From contig CALGUJ010000266.1 of NCBI GenBank assembly GCA_937902055.1, positions 1 through 5,940 on the forward strand: DNA of 5,940 nucleotides, in the 5' to 3' direction. Below the pieces are notes generated by a model. That model saw only the letters and a list, made by a program, of their open reading frames with translations. It ran no database searches and was not told where the DNA came from. The DNA comes from an uncultured Pelolinea sp. (lineage in GTDB: Bacteria; Chloroflexota; Anaerolineae; Anaerolineales; Anaerolineaceae). Every line of letters starts with the position of its first letter. Position 1 is the first letter of the stretch. Positions 5,929-5,940 of this stretch are shown in pieces. Position numbers and translations under genes: made by a program.

Positions 5929-5940
5929 ATCTCTAATTAG

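Noticed and set aside
5701..5940. Open frame running from inside thrB to the right edge
   Set aside because: Most of it is shifted thrB sequence and the remainder is the A/T-rich palindrome tail; no protein family is recognisable.
1..5940. tRNA, rRNA, CRISPR array, phage or defence genes
   Set aside because: Almost all of the window is accounted for by eight recognisable genes; no repeat-spacer pattern, cloverleaf, integrase or defence motif was seen.

Overview
The window holds two divergently transcribed, tightly packed housekeeping gene sets that share one 145-base intergenic region. There are no RNA genes, CRISPR arrays or complete mobile elements. Base composition is near-balanced and looks uniform, so nothing suggests recently acquired DNA. 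The compact prfA-prmC-tsaC/sua5-thrC-thrB order, the RF1 sequence after its GGQ motif, and the style of the kinase membrane segment suggest a free-living bacterium, possibly Chloroflexota (Anaerolineae-like). That placement is a low-confidence inference; only a homology search or tree could settle it.

Left part, minus strand (positions 1 to 1237): ridA, encoding an enamine/imine deaminase, is followed after 22 bases by an OmpR/PhoB-type response regulator. The regulator's stop codon overlaps the start of a sensor histidine kinase that runs off the left edge after 48 codons. Together they look like one ridA-regulator-kinase transcript. The two-component pair is complete in kind, but its stimulus cannot be read from this window.

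Centre (1238 to 1382): a divergent promoter region with a perfect TATAAT on the minus strand for ridA and a perfect extended -10 (TGnTATAAT) on the plus strand for prfA. A 7-base inverted repeat lies between them.

Right part, plus strand (1383 to 5879): prfA (release factor 1), prmC (methylates the GGQ glutamine of release factors), tsaC/sua5 (threonylcarbamoyl-AMP synthase), thrC (threonine synthase) and thrB (homoserine kinase). The spacings are 13 bases, then overlaps of 4, 4 and 8 bases, so this is very probably one translationally coupled operon. It joins translation termination (RF1 and its modifying enzyme) to threonine supply (ThrB then ThrC) and to a tRNA-modification enzyme that consumes threonine (t6A37). 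RidA, across the promoter region, removes reactive enamines that arise in threonine catabolism, so several genes here share threonine as a theme. After thrB there is an A/T-rich tail with an imperfect palindrome that could be a terminator or the end of a mobile element.

I found no convincing new biological system. The points most worth a second look are the threonine/translation operon logic, ridA upstream of a two-component system, the inverted repeat in the shared promoter, the NLPY variant of the PrmC catalytic motif, and the palindrome at the right edge.
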